Shown here one piece after another: positions 11,020 to 22,090 of a stretch of DNA of 64,000 bases. The translations under genes and the position numbers were made by a program. The stretch's first letter is position 1, and every line of letters starts with the position of its first letter. The DNA is from Mytilus edulis (lineage: Eukaryota; Mollusca; Bivalvia; Mytilida; Mytilidae), in contig NC_092345.1 in assembly GCF_963676685.1 (NCBI RefSeq), positions 30,031,585 to 30,095,584 on the forward strand, written 5' to 3'. The notes under the pieces were generated by a model. It was given only the letters and a program-made list of their open reading frames with translations, was not told the DNA's origin and searched no databases.

Positions 11020-14000
11020 TTAGAAAAATAAAGCTTGAAGCATATAACAAATAGTTACAATAAAAACAAGAGATAATAGTAAGAAGTTTTTCTGTAAAGG
11101 CTGTTCATTAAGTCCTAATGGTCTTGTTTTAAGGGGTCCTAACGTTCTGTCCCACTGCGTCAATATCGCCTGTTTTGCTCCATCCCATTTTCCTGGTCCA
11201 TGTAGTCTGTATTGGTATGGTGTACATGGCCCAAAGTAACAGGTTAAGGCCAATTTTGGATCTGACCATACTAATGAACCTGTAAAAACACGTATTTACC
11301 ATATCACTCCAAGTATAGTATGAACATTTCAACCATGTGTAAACTGATATTTCATAAATTTTGTATAAAGAAGTTCATATAAGTAAGTAAATTTTCCAAA
11401 TTAATACTTCTCTACAGATCACTACGCTGATGATGAAATAAATACTATACCTCTATAGATATAAGAAGTTGTGATATGAGTGCCAATGAGACAACTCTCC
11501 ATCCAATACTGATGATGAAATAAATACTATACCTCTATAGATATAAGAAGTTGTGATATGAGTGCCAATGAGACAACTCTCCATCCAATGCTGATGATGA
11601 AATAAATACTATACCTCTATAGATATAAGAAGTTGTGATATGAGTGCCAATGAGACAACTCTCCATCCAATGCTGATGATGAAATAAATACTTTACCTCT
11701 ATTATAGATATAAGGAGTTGTGATATGAGTGCCAATGAGACAACTCTCCATCCAATGCTGATGATGAAATAAATACTATACCTCTATAGATATAAGAAGT
11801 TGTGATAAGAGTGCCAAGGAGACAACTCTCCATCCAATGCACAATTTGTAAATGTACAATTACTAGGTCAAAGTACAGTCTTCAAACCGGAGCCGTGGCT
11901 CACATCTCGATATGGTTGAACCAGAGACATATAATACATTATATGTCTCTGGTTGAACGTAGTTATGCACGCGTTTTTTCCTTATACGTTTTTTTTTTTT
12001 TTCTTTATACGTTTTTAAAATCTGTATGGAATGGTAAAATGGTAAAAATAAACACTTTACCACTGAATATTTACTGTACAATTTTCAAAAAAAAAATATG
12101 TTAGTCAAGACATACCTAAATCAGGTCGACATCCATTTAATGTGGTTAATTCATCCATATACTCTATGTAATCGACAGTAACTGTATGTTTATGTAATTT
12201 TACATGTTTTTGTGTCAGTGCCTCTTGTTTTGATTCAATATCTAACATCATGTCATTATAGCATGGAAGAGTTGATTTCCCCTGTAAAATAGATAAAGAA
12301 ACCAAGGTGTTGTCAGTTTATTTTCTATCTATGAGTTTGACTCGCCCTCTGGTATCTTTCGTCCCTCTTTTATCAATACATAATAACTTAAGTAGGTTTG
12401 ACATGTACTGTTCAATGATTGAAAAAGGAAATACAAATGTAATGTCAGCCATGTAGTAGTGAGGAAAAATAAAGAACTGAAGAAGGCCATTGGCCAAAAC
12501 GTCTCAAAAAATGGTTTATTGATACAATTATGTACTGTTCAGACAAATCTTTAAAAACAGAATCCGAACAGAAAATGTCCATGCATGTGTGTACTATTAT
12601 ATGTTTTTGATCCATGCATGCCATTGATACCTATTACAGAAACACGTTTGTTTAACCACTAAACATTAACAAGGAAACACGCAAGTCGAATTTCGAACTA
12701 TGAGTAATCGAATCATATATATTCTCTAAAATACAAGACACAATGACTTCTCTAGGTATATCATATCATGAGTTACAATCATTTATAAAACATCCTTTGA
12801 AATTAGAGGTATTAAGAATAATTAATATAAAATGGCTGCATTTGAAATCATACCTCTCAAATAAATCCTTATTTTTGTGATGAAAGTTTTGTCTTATATA
12901 TACACCCTTCCAAGAAATTCCAAAGAATATACCTATCAAAATGTACCAGATTGAATAATGATTGGTGAGAAAATTCAAATGTTTAAGTGTACTAAAACTA
13001 AGGTCTTAGTTTAAACATTTGTTTATAGTGGGTTGGGAAAGAAGTTATTACAACTTATATTAATCCCTTTCCACTTTGCGAATGAGAGTGCTGCCTTGTA
13101 GCGGCAATAGTCTGCTCATTTTCGAAATCTATAAGGTTATACTGCTCTCTCTTAACACGGGTCAGCCATTTAACGTACCCCTTCCGACGGTTTATCATAG
13201 TTTCTCGAAACCATTCTCGCAAATTGTGTCATGGGAGAGCCGAAAATTAAGTCACTGAATTTTTTTCCACCGGAACGGAGATCAAACAGCACCCTTTGTG
13301 TTTGTAGTCCGATGCAATAACCACTACACCACGACTCTCCTTAGTGTCTTCCATTCATTTATAATACTCTTTCTGATAAAGGAAAGACACAAGAAAAAGA
13401 AGAAGACAACAACGTGCTGTTAAAGAATCGATACATATACGTCCAGGACAAAAATCAAGGTCTTATAGAGGTTATCTAGGGTTATGAAGAGGAAAAAGAA
13501 GAAGTACAACTCAGTTTGTTTGTTGTAATTTTTAGCCTATTGTCGGGTTGTTTTTTGTTTTGTTCGAAAGATAATTGTATTCAATAATTCAGTTGCAGTT
13601 ACGTATTACCTATGTTCCCGAGATTTGATTCTTTTAAGCACACAAAGAATGATTAGGGAATAGAAATATGGTCACTTGGTCTTCTTCCAACCGTCAGTAA
13701 AACGCTTGCCAATAAGGCCAATTAGGCCGTCCGTTTGGTTGTGTGGTATGTACAAGTTTGCAGCCACGTCCGGTTAGAATGAGGACGTTCAATCAGATAC
13801 CCCATGTAAAGAGAGTGCCACGCTCTTTGCACGTTATGAACCCTTGCAACAACTGTTTGAGGGGTCCGTAGGTGGCCTGTTGCAAGGTTAAATTTCTGTC
13901 TTTATCCAATATACATTTATTTTCAAGTGGCAGTTAACATTTCCCCAACCATCATCCTGGCCCGAATGGTCATCTCTTTCAAGACCTATCTATTGTATTT

Positions 14001-16976
14001 ATTATTTATTATTTATTCACTTATATTTTTATCAATCAAATTTTCGCAAAATTCCTTAATTTACCTGAAATACACGTGTTGACAGTCTACACTGCATCTC
14101 AAAAACTGGCATATTTGCGCCGATTACTTGTGCACATCCAATTATACCTAAAGTTAACTTCTCCAGCTTTGGGGGGAAAATGTACTTGTACAGTTCATCA
14201 ACATGGTTTTCTCTGACCTCAGTCACAGATTTGTCCAAGAAAGGGAATTTAAATGTATATCCTGTTGCCAAGACAACAACATCGATGTTTTCTTCCACTG
14301 TGTCATCATCAAATATTACCCCATTATCAGTAAATGTTCTGACATCCGCTTTTACCCTTAATGTCCCAGATGCCAATCGGTTTGGTATTTCATCATTTAT
14401 AATTGGACTATGAGCAAAGACACCGTGCTTTGGTTGCAGACAATAACTTTTATGATCAAATCTTGCATTTATTCTTTTCTCCGCTATTTTTTCAATTAGC
14501 GACTGTGGTAATATTTTTTTTACTTTCATCATTATCCTTTTGACAGCTGTCATATCGATAGGCATACCACGGTCGGCTATTCTCGGAATTACCCAAGTTC
14601 CACGTCCGGTACTTATAAAAACCTGCAAAGTAAAAAAAAAAAGTTTAAATTTAAAATGTTCAATACATTTTTACTTCAATACTTCATTTCCAAACGAATG
14701 CAATATATGATCAGTTCAGTTCAGGTATTTCATTTTATTTGTTCTCACTTATGCAAGTTATTGCTATGAATCTATAATGAGCTTTCAGTTGGAATGTATC
14801 TAAATGTCAATGCATGGTACTGAGAACAAGCTGGGACAAACAGTATCTATTTCAAATAAATTGAAATGGATCAGATGACAGGCATAGCCAATGTAAGCCC
14901 TCTCCTTGAATTGGATTGGGTGACAGGTGTGACGGGATTGCTTCCCTTAGAACATTTGGTAGATACTTAATCAGCCGTGAGCGAGCTAAGGAAGTACTTA
15001 GCTCAGTCGGTTAGCGCGATGCCTTGTAACACAGAGGTCCCGGGTTCGAGTCCCGGTGGAGACAAGCAATTTTGTAATGAAATTCGTGCTCTCCGGTTAA
15101 ACAGGCATAGCCAATGTAAGCCCTCTCCACAATATGTGCTTTAAGACAATACAAATTATTATAATTAGTAACCATCATCATATAAAATGATGATTTTGGT
15201 ATATTTTTTTTTACATGCGACTCGTTTTGTAATCAATGTTATAATACAACTTAAATTATTAAAGACGAATACAATGTACCTGTGAAGCAACTGCACTGAG
15301 TTCTACAGCTATTTCCGATCCTGTATTTCCTATTCCAATGACAAGCACTCTTTTGCCTTCGTATCCAGTTGGCTTCCTATAGTCATGGCTATGAATAACT
15401 TTTCCTTTGAAGTTTGATAGACCGGGGAAACACGGAACATACTTTTCACTATTACGACCAGTGCACACAAGAACAGCATCAAATATATTTTCCTTCACTT
15501 TATCAGTTTTCTTGTCTTTCAGTGTGATAATCCACTGACCAGTCTGTTTAAAATCGTCTTTTTTCATCACACTCAATATCTGAACAAAAATATTGAAGTA
15601 TTAATTCTTTTTTCTAGGAAATTGATAGATTCTGAATGACAAGTAATTAGAAACAATACTGATTAATTAAGAATGATAAAATAGTAGAAACCAAGAGGAA
15701 GTTATATTAGTGCCCTTTATAGCTGGCTGTTCGGTGTGAGCCAAGGCTCTGCGTTGAAGACCGTACCTTGACCTATAATGGTTTACTTTTACAAATTGTA
15801 ACTTGGATGGAGAGTTGTCTCATTGACACTCATACCACTTCTTCTTATATCTATTTATAGAACTCTAAGGAGAGAAACACAATGCCATGTCAATATGAAA
15901 ATTAACTGAATAACAAGCATTGACAAATATAGTATATCGACGAGGCCCCGCAGACCTGCACTAATGTCTATGCCTTATTGCCAGTACCATACGATCCGAA
16001 TGAAATGCAGATCGTGTGTCCACTTCGAGGTGTCCACGGCTTCGGTTATAAGATCTATATTTTAAACAGATTGTAGCAGTAAGAACAAAACAGTGTGTGC
16101 CATTTGTTACAGGTTCTAAATAATATTTTTTACATCACGGGTAAGCCATAAAAATGATAAGAATAAACATAATTGTATTTATTTTAGGCAAACCGGCATT
16201 CAAATCAAATTTTAATCTGTCTGAAATGCCTTACCTCCGTTTCAAACTGTATATATTTCCGAAGACTGAATTTTTCTGCATACAAATTTAAATACTTTTG
16301 TACATAAGTATTATGCATATACATTGGATAATCTGCAGGCATTGGGAAATCGCTAAAACACATCATTTCTTTACTAGTATTCGTGATGGTGGACTTCATA
16401 ACGCACGCTTGACCTTCTGTGACCTTGTCAGAATATCTCCATAGCCCACCTGTTTTGGATAAAAGGAAGGCAAGTTATTTTCACAAAATTATAGTACTGA
16501 GACAGCTATAACACATGTCTGAGATTAGTATAATAATATAATCCTACGTTGTTGTTGTCTTGCACCATTTATATTTAAACCATTGCACTATACCATAAAA
16601 CACTCACAGTAAGAAACCAAAGGTGGAATCAAAATCCACATTTTGGAGAAGGACGGACAACCCCGTGGACTTAAGATAGAGACCGAAAGAAAAAAACTAT
16701 AGTTATATTTAGTTGAAGAGCTTTATGAAGAGCTTGTATATATATTTATATAAGCAAAGACCTGATAATTATTTTTTAACAAAACCAAAACACTGACCAA
16801 CGCTATTTCACTCAATGTTATATAATTTAAAATACACGTATAACTGGATTATCAATATTTCTTCAATTACCTATATCATCTGTTCTTTCGAAGCATACTG
16901 GCTCTAGTGCTTCATCTAAACAACACTTTATAGCAGTTAATCCACTTACTCCTGCTCCAATAACCGCAACCTTCAT
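11020..16976 (-). CDS. FMO: Flavin-containing monooxygenase, complete, 6 coding exons, 534 aa
   Basis: An NADPH- and oxygen-dependent enzyme oxidising N- and S-containing compounds, expected on the endoplasmic reticulum membrane. Coding exons on the minus strand: 16976-16871, 16449-16235, 15579-15280, 14622-14065, 12281-12116 and 11279-11020. All have GT/AG borders, the total is 1605 nt, and no stop interrupts the frame. Motifs: FAD site GAGVSG (residues 7-12), FMO signature [11 protein letters not shown] (about 164-174), NADPH site GIGNTG (about 189-194), and ATGY (about 326-329). The end is hydrophobic ([15 protein letters not shown]), the usual FMO tail anchor. Length matches the ~530-aa vertebrate-type family. 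The start is fixed by the motif spacing and by two paralogous first exons of identical length. Introns hold a SINE, an 82-bp minisatellite and other repeats. Substrate unknown. Confidence 0.93.
11427..11840 (+). repeat. 82-bp tandem repeat, 5 copies, in FMO intron 5
   Basis: CTGATGATGAAATAAA begins at 11427, 11509, 11591, 11673 and 11758, giving a period of 82 with one 85-bp unit (3-base insertion). Each unit contains GTGATATGAGTGCCAATGAG, so the array seems to have arisen by amplification of the end of the GTGCCAATGAGAC interspersed repeat, whose body continues to about 11900. Confidence 0.9.
11919..11954. repeat. Perfect 16-bp hairpin
   Basis: AACCAGAGACATATAA, a 4-base loop TACA, and the exact reverse complement. 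It lies in intron 5 of the minus-strand FMO gene. Function unknown. Confidence 0.85.
12305..12372 (+). repeat. Retroelement 3'-tail fragment
   Basis: GTTGTCAGTTTATTTTCTAT through TGGTATCTTTCGTCCCTC matches the reverse complement of the 3' tail of the reverse-transcriptase element at 61718-62606. It lies in intron 4 of the FMO gene. Confidence 0.6.
13060..13345 (-). repeat. tRNA-derived SINE in FMO intron 4
   Basis: Read on the minus strand it starts GGAGAGTCGTGGTGTAGTGG (A box) and continues to a degenerate B box, GCTGTTTGATCTCCGTTCC. A ~190-bp body (TCGGCTCTCCCATGACACAA and onward) follows, then an AAGGGATTAATATAAG tail. The order tRNA head, body, tail is that of a SINE. It lies in the same orientation as the host gene. 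Confidence 0.7.
13640..13960. repeat. Probable interspersed repeat of unknown class
   Basis: A more GC-balanced block than its surroundings, with short inverted segments (CCTTGCAACAACTG / GGCCTGTTGCAAGG; GAGTGCCACGCTC). I recall similar blocks in mussel introns, but no second copy is in this window. Confidence 0.4.
14878..15128 (+). mobile_element. tRNA-derived element flanked by 28-bp direct repeats
   Basis: The same 28 bases, starting ACAGGCATAGCCAATG, occur at 14878-14905 and 15101-15128 around a 195-bp core. The core contains a tRNA-like segment (about 14992-15063) with A box TAGCTCAGTCGGTTAGCG and B box GGTTCGAGTCC, and the T stem is perfect. The 5' acceptor strand does not pair with the 3' strand, so this is a SINE or tRNA pseudogene, not a working tRNA. 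It lies in intron 3 of the minus-strand FMO gene. The direct repeats may be a long target duplication or the element's own terminal repeats. Confidence 0.7.
15710..15853 (-). repeat. Interspersed repeat with GTGCCAATGAGACAACTCTCC core
   Basis: Reverse-complement copy: ATGGAGAGTTGTCTCATTGA near the right end, with AGACCGTACCTTGACCTATA before it. It is in FMO intron 2. Confidence 0.7.
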
Positions 16977-17396
16977 GACTATTTACTACAAAGAAAACAC
17001 AATTTAAAGTCGATCATAATGATTTAAAATTTGGAAAGCATCTCTGTTTACATCATCAAACATTTTTTTTAAATTCTATGAAAATGTTTCCAGAAAAAAA
17101 AGTGAGAATTTTCAAAAAAAATTTCAAATATACATGCCGTTATATGAAACTTGATAAATTCAAAATATTATTTTTTCTTTTTCGATTTTGGTCTAAAGGT
17201 AGAAGTAAGGGTAGATTTTGATATAGATGTGCATCGTGTAATTCTTTTTTTTTTTTTTTATCTAAAAATATTTTTTTAATTATAAAAGTATAAGTAAAAA
17301 TAAATGATTGATCTTGCAATGGAATTTGGACTCTCTGCTTTAATTCCCTGTGCTTATGCATATTTTTCTAAACTATATGAGAATATGGTAATCATA

Positions 17397-17577
17397 ATAT
17401 ATGATAATTAGGTTTAGCGATAAATAGAGATTAATACATGGCCTTTTCCATATCAGCCTGGGTATCATCCCGAGACCCCCATATCAGCCGGAGACGGAGT
17501 CGAGGTGCTGATATGGGTCGAGGAATGATACCCAGGCTGATATGGAAAAGGCCATGTATTAATCGCTTTATCATATA
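17397..17577. repeat. Near-perfect long hairpin, ~70-90-bp arms
   Basis: Left arm 17397-17488 and right arm 17507-17577 mirror each other through TTAATACATGGCCTTTTCC, ATATCAGCCTGGGTATCAT and CCCATATCAGC, with a short loop. The right arm lacks about 13 bases near its base. ATATCAG(C) blocks recur in the 28-bp repeats at 17962-18046, which suggests one composite element to about 18135. Confidence 0.85.
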
Positions 17578-17961
17578 CTTCCGACAATAGTTTTATGTAA
17601 GGCAAATAAACTAATGCAATAACTAAAACAGTCGAACACTTTATAAAGAAAATTAAAATTATGAATCAAATATACTATAGTTGTCCAACAACAGCATCAT
17701 TAACTCCTTATATATTTATGGTAACATTTCCTATAGAATTTTGAAACATTGAAAATTTGGAAGAGTTTTACGATATCATTACTACTCCATGTTTGTTGTA
17801 CTATAAAATGATTCATAATTGTCAATGGCATTTGTTAGCAAGTATTAAACTATCCCCACAAAAGTTCCCGTAAATTTTGACGTCGTCATAAAAAACTCAT
17901 AAAAACATCTGACGTCACAATAGAAAAGTAAACAACCGATACCGGAAACACCGGAAGTAAC

Positions 17962-18046
17962 TTGCACGAGAGGCACTGATATGGGTTTTTTGCACGAGAG
18001 GCACTGATATGGGTTTTTTGCACGAGAGGCACTTGATATGGGTTAT
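17962..18046 (+). repeat. 28-bp tandem repeat, 3 copies
   Basis: TTGCACGAGAGGCACTGATA starts at 17962, 17990 and 18018 (period 28); the third copy has an extra T. It continues into GGGTTATCAGCCCGGG. Confidence 0.9.
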
Positions 18047-19706
18047 CAGCCCGGGTGGGAAGATATGGCTTGTGCACTTCCGCCCATTACACATATGCAA
18101 AAGCTATCATATTAATGCTAAGTATATGATAAACTCGAATATTACCCTACCGATGACTGCTTGCACCCATATAAGATGAATGTATCTGATCATATCTACT
18201 CGCAAGTTCATTATGTAGAATGATATCTACTCGCGGGTTCATTATGTAGAATGATGATTGTACATATTACATGTTATTAGTTTGCAGATTTAATACCAAT
18301 TTGTCTGTATTAAAAATAGAAAAAAAAGTATAAAGTATTGAGTCGTACTACATGTACTACGTCTCGAGTCCAGTCTATAATATTCTACGTACAGTGTGTT
18401 AGTAGATGATGAGAACTATTGACCGTTCCGAATCATATACTGTGTTACAATGTTGGTTTTCGTACCTATTTTTGTACATTAATTAGGCCGTTATAGTTTT
18501 CTCTTGAATTGTTTTACATGTGTGATTTCGGGGCCTATTATAGATGACTATGCGGTATGGGCTTTGCTCCTTGTTGAAGGGCATATTGTGACCTATATAC
18601 ATGTATGTTTATTCCAGGGTCATTTGGTCTCTTGATCAACATAGAGAGTTGTCTAACTGGAAATCATACCACATCTCCTTTTTTATACATAAGTTAATTC
18701 CGGTTTTGGCGAGGTTCGACTATATGAGACAATCTCAGTGGTTCTGTTGCATTTAATAGCCATCGTTTTCGTGAATGATGGTAATAAGCAAATAAGAGTT
18801 TACTTACTATTTTATTTTTAGAAAATAATCCCGGATATATAATATGGATATAGGAACATATATTCTTCTTCATCTGTCTTCTTCAATGATTATTTTCCCC
18901 TCATGTTCTCGGTGACGTGCAAAACATACTTTCTAATAATCATGATAGGCTAGTAAAATAGTATAAAGTCTCAAAACTTAAGCGACAAAATGTTTCAAAA
19001 CAGCTGAAAGCCCATGTCATTATTTAGGACGACAACATAAACAATAAACCAGAGAAAGGGTAGATAATTCACGTTGGATTAATTCACGTGAATTAATGTT
19101 GTAAAAGAAATAATCATGATAATAGTAAATATTAAAATCAATCTCAACTTGCAACCGCTATTTTGTCACACATGCGCATAGTAGGAGGAGCTACAATGTA
19201 TAAGATTGGTAAAATTCTATAATTATTTAAATTGCATGTTGTGAAAAAAGATTGTAAAGAAAAATCCAAGGGGAAAAACATCAAAGTTTAAGAGATTTAT
19301 TTTCATTTTTTTTCATTTTCTTTTTAAAAGATGCATTTAACATGTTTAAAAAAAACTCAAGATAAGGCGCTAAAACTGAATAACACATGCATGCGTTCGA
19401 AAACTAATATTGATGAAGCTACTTTTACCATGTATAGGATTATTAAAATAAAATTAGTTTTCAATTTTGGAAAATTTGAGACCATCCGCAAGTTCCACGT
19501 GCAACATTTCTAAAACAACATAATATGTTACTCAATGCAATCTTGTTGATGTCATAATAATGTTATGAAATTCTTGTTGACCAGTGGTCCAATGTTTTGT
19601 CTATTCTGATCAAAAGCAATATATGAACATTTTGTTGGAACATTGATAAAACGAGAGGACATACGTTTTAGTATGGAACGCCAACACTGTCTTTTTATGA
19701 CCATTT

Positions 19707-20260
19707 TCTTTATATGATGTGCATTTACCTTTATATGATGTGCAATGGTCATAATATGATGTGCAAATATCCTTACATGATGTGCAAACATCCTTATATG
19801 ATGTACAAACATCATTATTTGATGTGCAAACATCATTATATGATGTGCAAACATCATTATATGATGTGCATGTATACTTATATGATGTGCATATATACAA
19901 TATGATGTGCTTATATACTTATATGATGTGCAAATATACTTATATGATGTGCATATGTACTTATATGATGTGCGAATGTACTTTTATGATGTGCAAACAT
20001 TCTTATATGATGTGCAAACGTACTTATATTATGTACAACGATCCTTATATGATGTGCAAATATACTTATGTCATGTGCAAATATACTTATATGATGTGTA
20101 CATATCATTATATGATGTGCAGTTACCATTATATTATGTGCAAATATCTTTATATGATGTGGTTGTGTCATTATATTATGTGCTTGTAATCTTATATTAT
20201 GTGGTTTGGTTTACTTCATTATATGATGTCGAAACGTCATTATATGATGTGCTTTCATCG
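19707..20260 (+). repeat. 21-bp minisatellite TATATGATGTGCA, about 26 units
   Basis: The core TATATGATGTGCA recurs every 21 bases with variable 8-base linkers (AACATCAT, TATACTTA, TGTACTTA). Because 21 is a multiple of three and stops are rare, several overlapping frames stay open on both strands, giving seven-residue repeats such as LYDVQTS or YMMCKYT. I treat these as a by-product of the period. Confidence 0.92.
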
Positions 20261-20544
20261 TCCTTATGGTCAATGAACATGATTACGATTAGAATGATTA
20301 CTGTCTACGTCATAACTGATTCCGATCTGCTTCTGTAAACTATAAACCCGGCTCAAATATGTGTCCATCGCTAGCGAGAGTGCAATTAATAGGAAAAATG
20401 AGACAACGCAATTTAACAAAATCAACGTTTTAAACAGTTCAGAGGGAGATAATTTAAAGATCAATTAATGCAGGAGCTAATTGGAGAAATTTGCGGCTGT
20501 GGCGAAAATATGATAAAATAAATTTTGAGGCTCTTCAGTATAGG

Positions 20545-20675
20545 TTGCTATTTGGGTTTAGCAAAAGCTACGTGTTGCAGGTCGTACTTTGACCTATGAG
20601 TGTTTACTTTTACAAGTTATGACTTGGATGGAGAGTTTTCTCATTGGCTCTCATACCACATCTTCTTATTTCTAT
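20545..20675 (-). repeat. Interspersed repeat with GTGCCAATGAGAC core, diverged
   Basis: GACTTGGATGGAGAGTTTTC, TCATTGGCTCTCATACCACA and GTCGTACTTTGACCTATGAG mark a reverse-complement copy. Confidence 0.65.
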
Positions 20676-21055
20676 TCATTGCAAAATGCATCATTGAACT
20701 CACAGTTTTAGAGTTCCAAAACTTTATTAGTTGCTGTGGTTCCTCAATTTGTATTCTGATACAAAGTAATGTATACGGCCTTTGTCGATTGCACCCTAAA
20801 CTGTACTGAATCTTTCCAACTGTACCTATATTCAAAAGGACGCAGTTTATTATTGCAACTATAATGAAATTCATCCTGCGACAAAGACACAAACAGATAC
20901 CAAAGTCAAATAACGCGCGCAATATTTTCAGGACAATGATTTCGTCTTTGAATTTTACACCCTTGAACATGTGCTGAGCTATACTGCTAATTTCTATCCA
21001 AGCATGAGTGGTATTGTTCAATTAATATGTTTATTAGTTGGCTAATGCTGATATA

Positions 21056-21141
21056 GTCCAAATAATTATGATGTCTGACAAGGCTATTTCATCTTTTTTT
21101 TTCTGGGACGCCTTCGTGCCATACGTCATAATTATTTGGAC
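21056..21141. repeat. Short inverted repeat, possible MITE
   Basis: GTCCAAATAATTATGATGT (21056) mirrors ACGTCATAATTATTTGGAC (to 21141) with one mismatch, enclosing about 48 bases. Confidence 0.6.
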
Positions 21142-21506
21142 GAATGCTGCTATAAATCAAGTTATGTTTCAGCTCTTAGAAGACTACAAACATGGATAAG
21201 GTTATCCATGACCGAGTATACTCTGTACGGAATTTGAATGCTATATATAGCTGAATACACATTAAAGTGACACTGTGGGTGAAATAACCACCATTTTCAT
21301 CTTAAACGATGGAGTCATCTGGCCATTATAAGATTAATTCGCTTTGACAAGTAAAGGAACTTTAAGTATTTTTTTCAGTCATATTATTCATTTTTATAAA
21401 GGAATGGTGTATTCTTTTGTTTTCATACATGTTGTCCTGCAACTCCTACTCCGTCAAGAAGTCTCTGGATTTTTCACCATGAATTATTCATTCAGTCTGA
21501 TTTTTG

Positions 21507-22090
21507 CACTAGTGTGGATCTAGCCGGCGTTAATATTCATGAGGCTAGCCGTCAATAATATTCATGAGATCAAAACCGCGTTCGGTGAAATGTTTTGGGT
21601 AGTTATTAGATTGTGACAATAAAATAACTTTTGCTGTTAATATCCATTATGGTTATGCTATTTATAGCAATATAAAGTAATTAGGAAATAGTAAGCCAAT
21701 AGGTGTCTTCTGCAAGGTCCGCGTCATTTAAAATGAAAGTAAATGAAAAGTTTAATTGCATTGCCTCACACAACACAAAACAATTACGAACATTAAAATG
21801 TTGTTATTATTGAATCATTGTAAACTATAGTAATTAAAACAAGATGATTAAATATAGGGTAATTAAATGGAATTAATTGTCATATGGGCATTATATATAG
21901 TCCAATTCTAAAACTAAAATATACAATACATACGATAGTATCACACAATTAAAAAGATCAGAAAAACAAGAAACATAGTTTATTGAAGGAATATAATCAA
22001 CAGAAAAATAGAAACTGTCAATTACTATTTCAATGACATAATTCTTCAAAATTACGGAGATCAATAAGAGTCTTTAATCTCAACATTACC
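21507..22090 (+). repeat. Left terminal inverted repeat, unique part
   Basis: It starts CACTAGTGTGGATCTAGCCG and contains two TAATATTCATGAG motifs near 21531-21566. It is AT-rich through ACGGAGATCAATAAGAGTCT and joins the satellite at about 22090. It matches the reverse complement of the right TIR at several blocks, with indels. Confidence 0.75.

Larger units (their letters stand above)
16977..21499. other. Intergenic region upstream of the minus-strand FMO gene
   Basis: It contains no convincing gene. It holds a hairpin element (17397-18135), a 21-bp minisatellite (about 19707-20260), two GTGCCAATGAGAC-family fragments, a two-copy ~36-bp repeat near 18197-18255 (ATCTACTCGC..GTTCATTATG), and a small inverted repeat (21056-21141). 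The promoter of the FMO gene should lie at its left end; a possible 5'-UTR acceptor (TTGTAG on the minus strand) is about 10 bases before the ATG. Confidence 0.5.

Noticed and set aside
14180-14413. Plus-strand frame opposite FMO exon 4, and similar frames opposite other exons (for example 47528-47725, 48616-48882, 58473-58721)
   Set aside because: Antisense shadows of well-supported exons.
14992-15063. A functional tRNA-Thr (TGT) gene
   Set aside because: The T arm and A/B boxes are fine, but the acceptor stem does not pair and the anticodon stem is weak. It lies inside an element with direct repeats.
19761-20338. Overlapping frames of 86-143 codons with seven-residue repeats
   Set aside because: They result from a 21-bp period with rare stops. 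Several frames are open on both strands at once, which real coding does not require.
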